A DNA stretch of 64,000 bases from NCBI RefSeq assembly GCF_003013405.1, contig NZ_PXZL01000007.1:62001-126000 (forward strand). The letters are read 5' to 3'. Below are positions 44,292-52,294 of the stretch, piece after piece. Below the pieces are notes generated by a model that was not told where the DNA came from, searched no databases, and was given only the letters and a program-made list of their open reading frames with translations. A program made the position numbers and the translations under genes. Numbering within the stretch: position 1 is the first letter of the stretch; each line of letters starts with the position of its first letter. This DNA comes from Brevibacillus formosus (GTDB lineage Bacteria; Bacillota; Bacilli; Brevibacillales; Brevibacillaceae).

Positions 44292-45029
44292 CTAGGAACG
44301 GCTACTCCATTTTTCTTTCAGTACGGTTAGAACAAACCGAGGAATAGCCAGTTGACGCTTCCAGCGGGAAGGCTCAGAAGCAAGTCGATAAAACCATTCC
44401 AAATGCAGTTTTTGCCAAATCTCGGGAGCGCGCTTTACTTTCCCGGAAATGACGTCAAAGCTACCGCCTACCCCCATCATCAGGGAGGCATTTAACTGAT
44501 CGCGATACTTCGCCATCCATTCATCTTGTCTGGGCGCACCCAGCGCGACGAACAGGAGCTGCGGTTTCGCTTCGGCAATTTCTTGTACAATTTGAGTTTC
44601 TTCCTCTGGGCAAAAATAGCCATCCCGGCATCCGACGATTCGGGCGTTCGGGTAACGAGCACTCAGTTTGTCTTTTGCCAAATGAATGACATCTGGCTTG
44701 GCGCCGAGTAAATACACGCCCCACTGATGTTGATCGGCTTTCGCCATGAGCGCTTCCAGAAGCTCCACACCGGTAACGCGCTCATAAATCGGCTGATTCG
44801 TCCATTTAGCAGCGTACACGATTCCAATTCCATCTGGAACGACATAGGCTTGTTCTACAATAGAACGGAAAGCGCGATTCTCTCTCGCTACCATGACGAT
44901 TTCCGGATTGGCAGTCACCACGTGGGTCTTTTGACCGCTTTGTATGCGCTCTGTTATATGATCGACAGTCTCACGAAAACCGCGAGTCGTAAATGGCACA
45001 TCTAATATGGTTGCGACCTGTTTGGTCAT
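44292..45029 (-). CDS. tagA: WecG/TagA-family glycosyltransferase (N-acetylmannosaminyltransferase)
   Basis: A 245-residue GT26 enzyme that adds ManNAc to lipid-linked GlcNAc, the second step of the linkage unit for wall polymers. Family signatures: TANPEIVMVARENRAFRSIV, VPDGIGIVYAAKWTNQP (with the catalytic Asp region), VYLLGAKPDVI, FVALGAPRQDEWMAKYRDQL and the C-terminal RLASEPSRWKRQ, which helps membrane binding. AAGGTG lies before the ATG. Paired with tagO just downstream. In many Bacillales the equivalent gene makes the anchor for SLH-binding polysaccharide; this is inferred here. Confidence 0.92.
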   Translation of the reverse strand: MTKQVATILDVPFTTRGFRETVDHITERIQSGQKTHVVTANPEIVMVARENRAFRSIVEQAYVVPDGIGIVYAAKWTNQPIYERVTGVELLEALMAKADQHQWGVYLLGAKPDVIHLAKDKLSARYPNARIVGCRDGYFCPEEETQIVQEIAEAKPQLLFVALGAPRQDEWMAKYRDQLNASLMMGVGGSFDVISGKVKRAPEIWQKLHLEWFYRLASEPSRWKRQLAIPRFVLTVLKEKWSSRS

Positions 45030-45069
45030 TTCTTCACCTTCAAGTGCTTCTTAGTAAATGAATGTATTA

Positions 45070-45226
45070 AAAAGTCGTCTTTTCAGCACCGAGAAAATGG
45101 CGAGAACCTGAAGAAGGAGGAGCGGAGTGTAGGGAACCTACATGAGCACCGGACTTCGATGGTGAACGTCAGTTTCGATGTCGAATGAGCTTTCATAACT
45201 TACTTCGTGATCAAAAGACGACTTTT
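45070..45226. repeat. MITE-like element with perfect 14-bp terminal inverted repeats
   Basis: The 157-bp stretch starts with AAAAGTCGTCTTTT (45070-45083) and ends with its exact reverse complement AAAAGACGACTTTT (45213-45226). Inside is a perfect small hairpin TGTAGG-GAA-CCTACA near 45128-45142 and GC-rich sequence with no reading frame of note. It lies between fabZ and tagA. I recall similar sequences in intergenic regions of Brevibacillus genomes but cannot confirm copies here. It could be a non-autonomous transposon or a structured RNA. Confidence 0.7.
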
Positions 45227-45278
45227 AAACTACCTTTTCATGCATGGAGCTGCCCATTAGCCATTCTACCCGAAAAGA

Positions 45279-45311
45279 AAGGCACATTCAAGATGATCAT
45301 GAATGTGCCTT
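45279..45311 (-). terminator. Terminator overlapping the end of fabZ
   Basis: AAGGCACATTCA and TGAATGTGCCTT form a perfect 12-bp stem with a 9-base loop. The fabZ stop codon (45297-45299) lies in the loop. T-rich sequence follows on the minus strand. Confidence 0.8.
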
Positions 45312-45755
45312 ATTTCCTGCCGTCAGGGCAAACATCAATCCGCCCTCTGCTACTACTTTCCCATTTACCAGTGCTCTGCCATGCCCTTTGCCGACGGTTC
45401 CACGTACACGAGTAAGCTCAACCTCTAGCACCAGCGTGTCTCCCGGCTTCACCTGATCTTTGAAACGGAATTCATCAATGCCTGCAAACAGTCCGATTTT
45501 TCCTTGATGTTCCTCCATGCTGAGCATCGCTACTGCACCAACCTGTGCCAATGCTTCCACAATAAGGACGCCAGGCATGACTGGATAACCAGGAAAATGG
45601 CCTTGGAAAAACGGTTCGTTTATCGTGACATTTTTAATTCCAACCGCTCTTTTTCCTAGCTCCAGCTCTTCAATTTTGTCTACCAGCAAAAACGGGTAAC
45701 GGTGTGGGATGATTTCCTGAATTTGCATAATATCCAAAGGCGCTTTGATTTCCAT
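45297..45755 (-). CDS. fabZ: 3-hydroxyacyl-ACP dehydratase FabZ
   Basis: FabZ removes water from beta-hydroxyacyl-ACP in the fatty-acid elongation cycle. The hot-dog fold protein has [14 protein letters not shown] near the N-terminus, the catalytic His in [14 protein letters not shown], and the catalytic Glu in [10 protein letters not shown]. The frame is open for 7 more codons. I chose the ATG at 45755 (152 aa) because GGAG lies 9 bases before it; a later ATG at the tenth codon is also possible. Length fits the family (about 140-150). It has its own terminator and sits alone between pgsA and the repeat. Confidence 0.95.
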   Translation of the reverse strand: MEIKAPLDIMQIQEIIPHRYPFLLVDKIEELELGKRAVGIKNVTINEPFFQGHFPGYPVMPGVLIVEALAQVGAVAMLSMEEHQGKIGLFAGIDEFRFKDQVKPGDTLVLEVELTRVRGTVGKGHGRALVNGKVVAEGGLMFALTAGNKAHS

Positions 45756-45878
45756 TATGTATCGCTCCATTTCCATACTTAACTAGACTTGTCTATGCAT
45801 GAATACCCTTTAACTGACGAAACAATATACATAACTCCCGCCCCAGTAAAACGGACAAGCGGGGTTAAGATAAAAGGG

Positions 45879-45907
45879 GCACTTCCTCCCATAAAAGCGG
45901 GAAGTGC
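45879..45907 (-). terminator. Terminator after pgsA
   Basis: GCACTTCC and GGAAGTGC form an 8-bp stem with a 13-base loop, then CCCTTTTA on the minus strand; the plus strand has TCTTTTT, so it may work both ways. It follows the pgsA stop by 24 bases. Confidence 0.75.
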
Positions 45908-45930
45908 TCTTTTTCAACGTGCAGGAACCC

Positions 45931-46452
45931 TTACACGCGGTTCAATAGTCGAGCCTTTGCCAGATAAATCGCACTCGCAATAAATGAGAACGCTATAACC
46001 GACCAAAGTATCGCTTCACTGTACTCATAACGGTACATAACGAGCGGAATGACCAGATACAAAAGAACAGTTGTCAGCTTGCCATAGGCATTTGCCGGGA
46101 CCGTTTTTTTGCCACGGAAATGATAAATAGCTCCTGTTACTATCATTGCCAGATCGCGCACAAAGAAAAACAAGGCGGCCCATACACTGATTCGATCCGT
46201 CAAAAATAATGAGGCGATGACCGCCAGCATCATTAATTTATCTGCCAGAGGATCTAACATCATTCCGATGGTGGTCACAAGCTTATGCTTCCGCGCGATG
46301 TACCCGTCCGCAATATCGGTCACTCCCGCCAAAATCAAAATGCCTAAAGCGATTTCAACATGATACGGAAACTCCGAAAAAAAGACATACAGGTACAAAG
46401 GGATGAGCACGATGCGAAAGATCGTAAGCAAATTAGGAAGATTCACGGACAT
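45931..46452 (-). CDS. CDP-alcohol phosphatidyltransferase, PgsA-like
   Basis: A 173-residue membrane enzyme, expected to make phosphatidylglycerol phosphate from CDP-diacylglycerol and glycerol-3-phosphate. The family motif DX2DGX2AR...GX3DX3D reads as DIADGYIARKHKLVTTIGMM LDPLADK at about 47-73, all residues present. Four or five membrane helices follow. The N-terminus MSVNLPNLLTIFRIVLIPLY is typical of PgsA. The substrate is inferred; other CDP-alcohol transferases share the motif. A second pgsA copy is common in Bacillales, so this may not be the only one. Confidence 0.85.
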   Translation of the reverse strand: MSVNLPNLLTIFRIVLIPLYLYVFFSEFPYHVEIALGILILAGVTDIADGYIARKHKLVTTIGMMLDPLADKLMMLAVIASLFLTDRISVWAALFFFVRDLAMIVTGAIYHFRGKKTVPANAYGKLTTVLLYLVIPLVMYRYEYSEAILWSVIAFSFIASAIYLAKARLLNRV

Positions 46453-46544
46453 CCCTCCGTATTCAAATCGTCACTTCCTTTTTCAACCACTCGACCTATT
46501 ATACTCTGTGGACAAACACCACAACAAGTCCTCGAAAAAATAGG

Positions 46545-46567
46545 AGCCCCAACCATAGGTTCGGGCT
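46545..46567 (-). terminator. Terminator after the EpuA-like gene
   Basis: On the minus strand AGCCCGAACC, loop TAT, GGTTGGGGCT, then CCTATTTTTTC. It lies 15 bases after the gene's stop and ends the spoIIID-mbl-flhO-flhP group. Confidence 0.75.
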
Positions 46568-46582
46568 TGTCCAGCTTGGTTT

Positions 46583-46837
46583 TTACGTATCTTCAAACAT
46601 TAAATCCCACATATGTTTGTAGGTTCCCGGATCGAATACATCAGACATTGGCTTCTTGCCAACCCCACCGTATCCAATCATCAGACCAATGACCAGTGAG
46701 AAAAACAGCAGGAGTGGGACCAGCACCATCTTGGCAACTCTCAGCCGCCAATTTTTGCCGCTCCGTTCCCGCTCTCTTGCTTTTGACTTAACCTCTTCGG
46801 TCTGACGCGGGAAACGTTTGCCCTTCCCTTGTTCCAT
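46583..46837 (-). CDS. Small membrane protein of the EpuA/PF11772 family
   Basis: An 84-residue protein with a basic N-terminus (KGKRFPRQTEEVKSKARERE) and one membrane helix (MVLVPLLLFFSLVIGLMIGY), then a short outside tail with DVFDPGTYKHMWDLM. The family is often labelled DNA-directed RNA polymerase subunit beta in databases, probably in error; it is named EpuA from Streptococcus, where it is linked with DNA uptake. The frame begins 6 codons earlier, but the ATG at 46837 has GGAGGAGAGG before it. It lies 35 bases after flhP, as in other Bacillales. Its job here is unknown. Confidence 0.8.
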   Translation of the reverse strand: MEQGKGKRFPRQTEEVKSKARERERSGKNWRLRVAKMVLVPLLLFFSLVIGLMIGYGGVGKKPMSDVFDPGTYKHMWDLMFEDT

Positions 46838-46872
46838 GCTCCTCTCCTCCGTCATGTTGAAATGATATGGGT

Positions 46873-47706
46873 TTATCTGCTTCTCAGTTGGTTCGCAATG
46901 CCCATCATTTGATCACTGATGCCGATTGCACGTGAGTTCAATTGATACGCACGCTGAATGTTCACCAGTTGGGACATTTCCTCTGTCATGCTGACGTTGG
47001 ATGATTCGAGAGCACCTTGGCGCAATGTTACACCATTATCATAGGCACTGGTATATTTACTTTGCGGTCCTGCCCGGAAAGCCAATTCGGCATCAAACAG
47101 ATTCTCACCGACTTCCTTTAGCTGATCAGGGTTCTCTACATTCCATACACCAATTTTTACAGGTGCCGGCATTCCATCCGCACTGAAAGTACCATCAGGA
47201 GAAATCGAGATGTTTTTTACTGGCTCCGGGAATACGATATTCGTACCATCTTCGTCTGTCAAAATATGACCAGAAGCGGTGTGCAATACGTATCCATTAT
47301 CATCAGCATCAAAACTGAGCTTAAAAGAACCATTACGCGTAAAGCGACTTTCTTCATCCACGGTGATGTTATTCGCATCTTTGATTTTACGAGTGACCAA
47401 AAAATAGCCATCTCCTTCAATCAAAACATCTGTCGGCACATCTGTCTGCTTGAGACTGCCTTGACCGAGATCCAGCTTGGTCATGCCAAGATGCGCTCCA
47501 CTACCGATTCTTATCCCCACTGGTGTATTACGATTTTGGTTGTCCGCTGCCGGCTGCTCATTCATTGAGTCTGTGAGAAGCTCGGAAAACGATGCGACCC
47601 TGCGCTTGTACCCAATCGTATCAATGTTCGACAGGTTGTTGGCTGTATTGTCCAACGCTTGCTGAATACCGCGCATAGCTGATGTGGAAATATTAAGCGA
47701 CTGCAT
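46873..47706 (-). CDS. flhP: Flagellar rod protein FlhP (FlgG-like)
   Basis: A 277-residue protein of the flagellar basal-body rod family, needed for the rod in B. subtilis. The N-terminal signature ALDNTANNLSNIDTIGYKRR and the C-terminal helix SMTEEMSQLVNIQRAYQLNS are typical of FlgG/FlgF proteins. The middle has the phrase GDGYFLVTRKIKD and FTRNGSFKLSFDADDNGYVL. It follows flhO by 15 bases. The pair lies after mbl, as in B. subtilis. Confidence 0.93.
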   Translation of the reverse strand: MQSLNISTSAMRGIQQALDNTANNLSNIDTIGYKRRVASFSELLTDSMNEQPAADNQNRNTPVGIRIGSGAHLGMTKLDLGQGSLKQTDVPTDVLIEGDGYFLVTRKIKDANNITVDEESRFTRNGSFKLSFDADDNGYVLHTASGHILTDEDGTNIVFPEPVKNISISPDGTFSADGMPAPVKIGVWNVENPDQLKEVGENLFDAELAFRAGPQSKYTSAYDNGVTLRQGALESSNVSMTEEMSQLVNIQRAYQLNSRAIGISDQMMGIANQLRSR

Positions 47707-47721
47707 CCTTCCTACCTCCTA

Positions 47722-48711
47722 TTATCCATTAACCCGACCAATTTCATTAGCGGCCTTGTCCAGCGTACCGTCAATCGTGGTGATCACCCGTTGGTTCGCT
47801 TCATAGGCGCGAAGAACACTCATCATACTCGTCATGGTTTGAGCTGGGTCTACATTTGATCGTTCACGCCAGCCCTGTTGTGTACCGAAACGTCCTACGA
47901 CCATAGGGGTGTTGTACGTACCAGCTGCTATAGCAGCCTGATCGTTGGCTTCCGCCAAATCAATCCCTTCTACCGCTATGTCGCCTTCAAATCGGAAAAC
48001 ATTCGTTCCTTCACGTACAAGCTTTAGCGGATCGGTTACCACTGCAAGTCCCAATCGAGCATGCGTAGGAAGCGCCGTATACTGTTCTGTATTTGTGGTT
48101 GGATCAATGGTAACTTGCATCAATTCGCCACGCTCGGAAATTTTCAGGTTTTGACCGACATTGGTACCGAGTGCGGGATCATGGTTGATTCGAATCGCCT
48201 GATTAGAGCTATCCAGCACATAATATCCTTCCGCTGTCACCAGGTACCCGTCCGAATTCACGCTCCAGTTCCCATTTCTCGTATAGCGGATATCCTCTTG
48301 CTGTACTGGCTGTGCCAAATTTGCTTGTTCAATCCGTGCCACACTGTAAAACAACCGCCGCTCATTGCCATCCTGATCTGGTTGAATATTGTCCATCAAC
48401 GCAAGATCATACGGATTGCGTGTCTCTTCAATATCCCCCTGCGCAAAATTCGGTAGCGCCTCTGACATGTAAACCCCTGTGTGCAAACGCCCGATAATGG
48501 CAGGCTGTCCAGGCATAGTAGGGACGCCCGGAACATCCAGTCCTTCCTGATCATTCATGCGGGAGAGCAATTGCTCCGGAAACGCACGCATGACACCCAC
48601 GTCCTGTTTGAACCCGGGTGTATTGATATTTGCTAAATTGTTCGCCAGCGATTCTTGCCTGTTCTGCAAAGCCAGCATGCCAGATGCAGACGTATACAAG
48701 CCTCTGATCAC
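47722..48711 (-). CDS. flhO: Flagellar rod protein FlhO (FlgG-like)
   Basis: Paralogue of FlhP and partner in the distal rod. The N-terminus MIRGLYTSASGMLALQNRQE SLANNLANINTPGFKQ matches FlgG/FlhO, and the C-terminus MTSMMSVLRAYEANQRVITT is the usual rod helix. At 329 residues it is longer than B. subtilis FlhO (270), mostly because of a longer central beta region (about 90-260). The gap to mbl is only 7 bases. Confidence 0.92.
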   Translation of the reverse strand: MIRGLYTSASGMLALQNRQESLANNLANINTPGFKQDVGVMRAFPEQLLSRMNDQEGLDVPGVPTMPGQPAIIGRLHTGVYMSEALPNFAQGDIEETRNPYDLALMDNIQPDQDGNERRLFYSVARIEQANLAQPVQQEDIRYTRNGNWSVNSDGYLVTAEGYYVLDSSNQAIRINHDPALGTNVGQNLKISERGELMQVTIDPTTNTEQYTALPTHARLGLAVVTDPLKLVREGTNVFRFEGDIAVEGIDLAEANDQAAIAAGTYNTPMVVGRFGTQQGWRERSNVDPAQTMTSMMSVLRAYEANQRVITTIDGTLDKAANEIGRVNG

Positions 48712-48718
48712 TTAAATC

Positions 48719-49735
48719 TTACCCCCTGAATAATCGCTTATTCGAGTGAGCCGGCATCTTGTCCAAATAGTCCAGCATCATTCCTGTTCCTTTTGCAACA
48801 CACATCATTGGCTCGTCCGCAACCAGCACAGGAACCTTCAGCTCCTCTGCCAGAATCTCGTCAATACCGTGCAATAATGCGCCGCCACCGGTCAGGAAAA
48901 CACCCTTATCAATTATATCGGCAGAAAGCTCCGGAGGTGTTCGTTCTAAAACAGATTTTGAGGCTTGTACAATCGCACTCACCGACTCAGCCAGGGCTTC
49001 TTGGACTTCATTGGAGCGAATGGTAATCGTTTGCGGCAAGCCGCTTACCATGTCTCGACCACGAATGTCCATTTCGTCCTGGCGTCCGCCGGATACGGTT
49101 CCAATCTGAACCTTGATATCTTCAGCCGTACGCTCTCCAATCAGCAATTTGTATTTATTTTTTATGTAACGCATAATAGCCACATCGAATGTATCGCCTG
49201 CTACTTTAATGGAGGAAGACGTGACAATATCGCCCATCGACAATACCGCTACATCGGTCGTTCCCCCACCGATATCCACTACCATATTACCGGACGGCTG
49301 AAAAATGTCCATACCTGCCCCAACTGCGGCAACTTTCGGTTCTTCTTCGATAAATACTTCTCTTGCCCCACCGCTCCGCTCAGCTGCTTCGCGAATGGCC
49401 TTTTGCTCAACAGAGGTAATGTTGGTCGGGCAGCAAATCAAAATTCGCGGACGGGCAAACATGCTCTTCCCACCAATTTTGTTTAAGAAGTGCTTCAGCA
49501 TGGCCTCTGTGATTTCAAAATCCGCGATAACCCCTTCTCGCAAAGGTCGGATCGCTACGATATTTCCCGGGGTGCGGCCTACCATGCGATAGGCTTCATT
49601 TCCTACGGCCAAAACTTTTCTGGTTTTACTATCTATTGCCACGACAGATGGTTCGTCTAGGACAATTCCCTTGCCTTTTACAAAAACCAAGACATTGGCC
49701 GTGCCCAAGTCGATTCCGATATCTTTGCCAAACAT
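48719..49735 (-). CDS. mbl: Actin-like cell-shape protein Mbl
   Basis: MreB-like filament protein that guides wall synthesis along the cell length. The 338-residue protein has the actin-fold ATP-binding motifs: DIGIDLGTANVLVFVKGKGI near the N-terminus (phosphate 1), MVVDIGGGTTDVAVLSMG (phosphate 2) and FLTGGGALLHGIDEIL (adenosine). The frame extends 23 codons farther, but AGGGAGG lies 7 bases before the ATG at 49735 and the family start is MFGKDIGIDLG. The gene lies between spoIIID and flhO, which marks it as mbl rather than mreB. Confidence 0.96.
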   Translation of the reverse strand: MFGKDIGIDLGTANVLVFVKGKGIVLDEPSVVAIDSKTRKVLAVGNEAYRMVGRTPGNIVAIRPLREGVIADFEITEAMLKHFLNKIGGKSMFARPRILICCPTNITSVEQKAIREAAERSGGAREVFIEEEPKVAAVGAGMDIFQPSGNMVVDIGGGTTDVAVLSMGDIVTSSSIKVAGDTFDVAIMRYIKNKYKLLIGERTAEDIKVQIGTVSGGRQDEMDIRGRDMVSGLPQTITIRSNEVQEALAESVSAIVQASKSVLERTPPELSADIIDKGVFLTGGGALLHGIDEILAEELKVPVLVADEPMMCVAKGTGMMLDYLDKMPAHSNKRLFRG

Positions 49736-49816
49736 GAAAGGTCCTCCCTGATTACCAGTTACATTTCTACCTAATATCATAGGCTCTTCTACGTGAGAGG
49801 ACAAGGAAATTCTTTC

Positions 49817-50101
49817 TTACACACTCTCCTCCTGTTCTACTCGTACTTTTTTACTACGTCGTTTGTACTTGATTTTAGTCGCTTCGCCTCCCCGAAGATG
49901 TCTGATGGCTTTGTGATATTCCAAAATTTCCTTAACCTGGTTCGCCAACTCTGGATTTATCTCAGGCAGCCGCTCAGTCAAGTCCTTGTGCACAGTACTT
50001 TTCGAAACACCGAACTCTTTGGCGATCATCCGAACCGTATTTCTTGTCTCTACAATATATCGGCCGATTTTGATGGTCCGCTCTTTGATGTAGTCGTGCA
50101 C
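49817..50101 (-). CDS. spoIIID: Sporulation transcription regulator SpoIIID
   Basis: SpoIIID regulates mother-cell genes in the middle of sporulation. The 94-residue protein is nearly identical in pattern to B. subtilis: VHDYIKERTIKIGRYIVETR, then the HTH VRMIAKEFGVSKSTVHKDL, then LPEINPELANQVKEILEYHK AIRHLRGG, with a basic tail. The start is GTG at 50101, with AGGAGG 8 bases upstream. An earlier start in the same frame has no ribosome site. Only 81 bases separate it from mbl. Confidence 0.97.
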   Translation of the reverse strand: MHDYIKERTIKIGRYIVETRNTVRMIAKEFGVSKSTVHKDLTERLPEINPELANQVKEILEYHKAIRHLRGGEATKIKYKRRSKKVRVEQEESV

Positions 50102-50230
50102 ATTACTCGCCTCCTTGTATCTACATTGTCTGATACAATATATGGGTGCGTAGGGACACATATTCTACGTTTCCAAGCCTGACAAGCCAGCACGGCCGCA
50201 TCTTTTTTCAACAGTTTGTACTACACGCAA

Positions 50231-50268
50231 AAAAACACCCGCAATTGTTGTATTTTGCAGGTGTTTTT
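50231..50268 (-). terminator. Terminator after spoIIQ
   Basis: AAAAACACCCGCAA and TTGCAGGTGTTTTT form a 14-bp stem with one mismatch and a 10-base loop. It is 13 bases after the spoIIQ stop and T-rich at both ends. Confidence 0.85.
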
Positions 50269-50281
50269 CAAAATTCATTGG

Positions 50282-51016
50282 TTATTGATTTTTTACTTCT
50301 GTATCAGCCTGAATCAAGTATTGCTCTGGATTGACAGGCTTGTTATCGATGCGAACTTCAAAGTGAAGATGTGCGCCAGCGTCTTTTTCAAAGGTGTTGC
50401 GTCCAGCAGATCCGATTACTTGACCTTGTGTCACTTCATCGCCTGGTTTGACTGTTACGCTTTCCAGACTTTGATATACCGTAATCATTTTGTCTGCGTG
50501 CTCAATCTCAATCTCGTTGCCGACAAGTGGATCGTTCACCACTTTTACTACTTTTCCAGCAAGAGCTGCGATGACATCAAAGCCCTTGCCATCCGTGGAT
50601 ACGAGGTCAATACCTGTGTGCGGGTAGAAGGAGTTGTCGAAGCTCACCAACGCTTTTTGCTGATTTTCCTTGGAGGCTTTCTCATCGTAGTAATTCATGC
50701 CCACATTGTACTGTACGCCTTTTCCTACTGGCCAAGCCAGTGGTTGTACGCCACTTGTAGCAGGTACCGCTTCTTCGTTTTGCGGTGTAGTCGTCTCAGG
50801 TGCTGTAGGAGTTGTCACTGCCACGCCATCTGTGCCATTCGTCATTTTGGATACCGTGTCCATGACATTGCCCTGATACCACATCACAAAAGCGAGAATG
50901 ATTGCTGCGGTGCCGATGTAGATTGCAGGAAACGCCCATTTCTTGCCCAAAACTTTTTTCCAAGAACTTGCCTTCTTGAATGGAATCGGTTGATTTTGAT
51001 TTTTTTGATCTTCCAT
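50282..51016 (-). CDS. spoIIQ: SpoIIQ, forespore LytM-type (M23) engulfment protein
   Basis: SpoIIQ joins SpoIIIAH to form the channel between forespore and mother cell. It has one membrane helix (WAFPAIYIGTAAIILAFVMW at about 31-50), a Thr/Pro-rich linker and an M23 domain. The zinc residues look intact: H and D in FYPHTGIDLVS and HxH in GAHLHFEVR. In B. subtilis the site is degenerate. GAGGTG lies before the ATG at 51016; an ATG three codons earlier is possible. It lies just after spoIID, as in B. subtilis. Confidence 0.93.
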   Translation of the reverse strand: MEDQKNQNQPIPFKKASSWKKVLGKKWAFPAIYIGTAAIILAFVMWYQGNVMDTVSKMTNGTDGVAVTTPTAPETTTPQNEEAVPATSGVQPLAWPVGKGVQYNVGMNYYDEKASKENQQKALVSFDNSFYPHTGIDLVSTDGKGFDVIAALAGKVVKVVNDPLVGNEIEIEHADKMITVYQSLESVTVKPGDEVTQGQVIGSAGRNTFEKDAGAHLHFEVRIDNKPVNPEQYLIQADTEVKNQ

Positions 51017-51103
51017 TTTATTCATCACCTCATCCCTCAGTATCGCCAGAATTTTGGCGTATAAACCTGAGAGAGTAGGGAAAAGTAAAAATTTGCTCTG
51101 CTT

Positions 51104-52120
51104 TTAAGCTGGGATCACTCTTTTATACTCTTGCAGACTAATTCCTTGATAGAAGTGCTTGACGATTTGCTCCGCACTTTTGCCGCTTTTGGCCATTCCA
51201 TTCGCTCCCCACTGGCTCATCCCGACACCATGACCGTACCCTTTGGTCGTAATGAAAACCTGATTGCCACGCAAATCCAACGTAAAGGAAGAAGAATTCA
51301 AATTGAGCTTTTCACGAAACTCTCTTCCTGTAAACTCCTTGCCGCCAATGCTGATGGTCCCTACGCGATTTCCGGTTGTACGCGATTCGATCCGATACCA
51401 GGAACCATTGGTAGAAGCCTCCTGCGTGAGCTTGACGCCCAAATTCTTTTCTAGCTCCACCGTAGACATGACGACCGTTTCCTCATAGCGGGGAGATTGA
51501 ATATCCCAAGGACTCGCAACACTCTTCAAATAAGGAATGGGCTTTTCCCAATATTCATCCGAGTTTTCTGTAAAACCATTACTGGTGGAAAAAAACGTCG
51601 CGTCAATGGGCTCGTTCTGGTAGGTCAGGATAATTCCCGCCGTCGCCATAACTGCTTGCTGGATGCGTTTATTTTTCCATTCGTACTGGTCTCCCCAACG
51701 CTCACGCCGTTGCTTTTCATCCATATACACTTGATGCTGCACCGTATCCAAGACCTGACCGCCTGATGGCACATCATCAAACTTGCCCTCTTTTAATCGG
51801 CGCACAATATAGGTCCTGGCCGCCAACGCCTGTGCTTTTAAAGCCTCCAGCTCGAACTCGGCTGGCATTTCCGCCGCTACGACTCCGGTAATATACGTTT
51901 CTAACGGCAATGTTTCCACGGCCTTTTTTTCTGTTCGGTATACCTTTACCGGCAGAGAGGAAGCGGATTCCTTCATCGCCGGTATGGCAGGCTCCGAGAC
52001 GGCCACAGTAGGCTGACTGACAGGGCCTATTGCGGGTGAAAACCAAAATACCAGAGCAGCAGGCATCAGGACGAGCAAGATCGGCAAAGCGATAAACCAC
52101 ATGAGTAGATAGCGTTTCAT
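51104..52120 (-). CDS. spoIID: SpoIID, engulfment lytic transglycosylase
   Basis: SpoIID cuts glycan strands during engulfment together with SpoIIM and SpoIIP. A single N-terminal membrane helix (YLLMWFIALPILLVLMPAAL) is followed by the SpoIID domain. YITGVVAAEMPAEFELEALK holds the catalytic Glu, LDTVQHQVYMDEK and GFTENSDEYWEKPIPYLKSV the substrate groove, and GYGHGVGMSQWGANGMAK the signature end. Length 338 matches B. subtilis (343). It lies between murA and spoIIQ, as expected. Confidence 0.96.
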   Translation of the reverse strand: MKRYLLMWFIALPILLVLMPAALVFWFSPAIGPVSQPTVAVSEPAIPAMKESASSLPVKVYRTEKKAVETLPLETYITGVVAAEMPAEFELEALKAQALAARTYIVRRLKEGKFDDVPSGGQVLDTVQHQVYMDEKQRRERWGDQYEWKNKRIQQAVMATAGIILTYQNEPIDATFFSTSNGFTENSDEYWEKPIPYLKSVASPWDIQSPRYEETVVMSTVELEKNLGVKLTQEASTNGSWYRIESRTTGNRVGTISIGGKEFTGREFREKLNLNSSSFTLDLRGNQVFITTKGYGHGVGMSQWGANGMAKSGKSAEQIVKHFYQGISLQEYKRVIPA

Positions 52121-52237
52121 GCAAGAGATCCTCCCCGTTACGTACTAGACACGAAAAGTCTTAAAATAACCTACTAAAGTCTATGTTCTGCAACAGAGCG
52201 GTAGAACGAGAGAATGAGAGAGTCGAGAGAACGAAAA

Positions 52238-52267
52238 AAAGACCCCCTGCATAAGCAGAGAATCTTT
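52238..52267 (-). terminator. Terminator after murA
   Basis: On the minus strand AAAGATTCTCTGC and GCAGGGGGTCTTT pair over 13 bp with several G-T pairs and a 4-base loop, followed by TTTTCG. Confidence 0.7.
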
Positions 52268-52294
52268 CGTTTTGCCATATGGTTGACGCATTTA

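Noticed and set aside
46583-46837. Calling the small EpuA-like protein an RNA polymerase beta subunit.
   Set aside because: The name is common in databases for this family, but the protein is an 84-residue single-helix membrane protein with nothing in common with RpoB.
51036-51072. Inverted repeat CGCCA/TGGCG with longer flanking CTCAG/CTGAG between spoIID and spoIIQ.
   Set aside because: No T-run and imperfect outer stem; could be chance, so not listed as terminator or operator.
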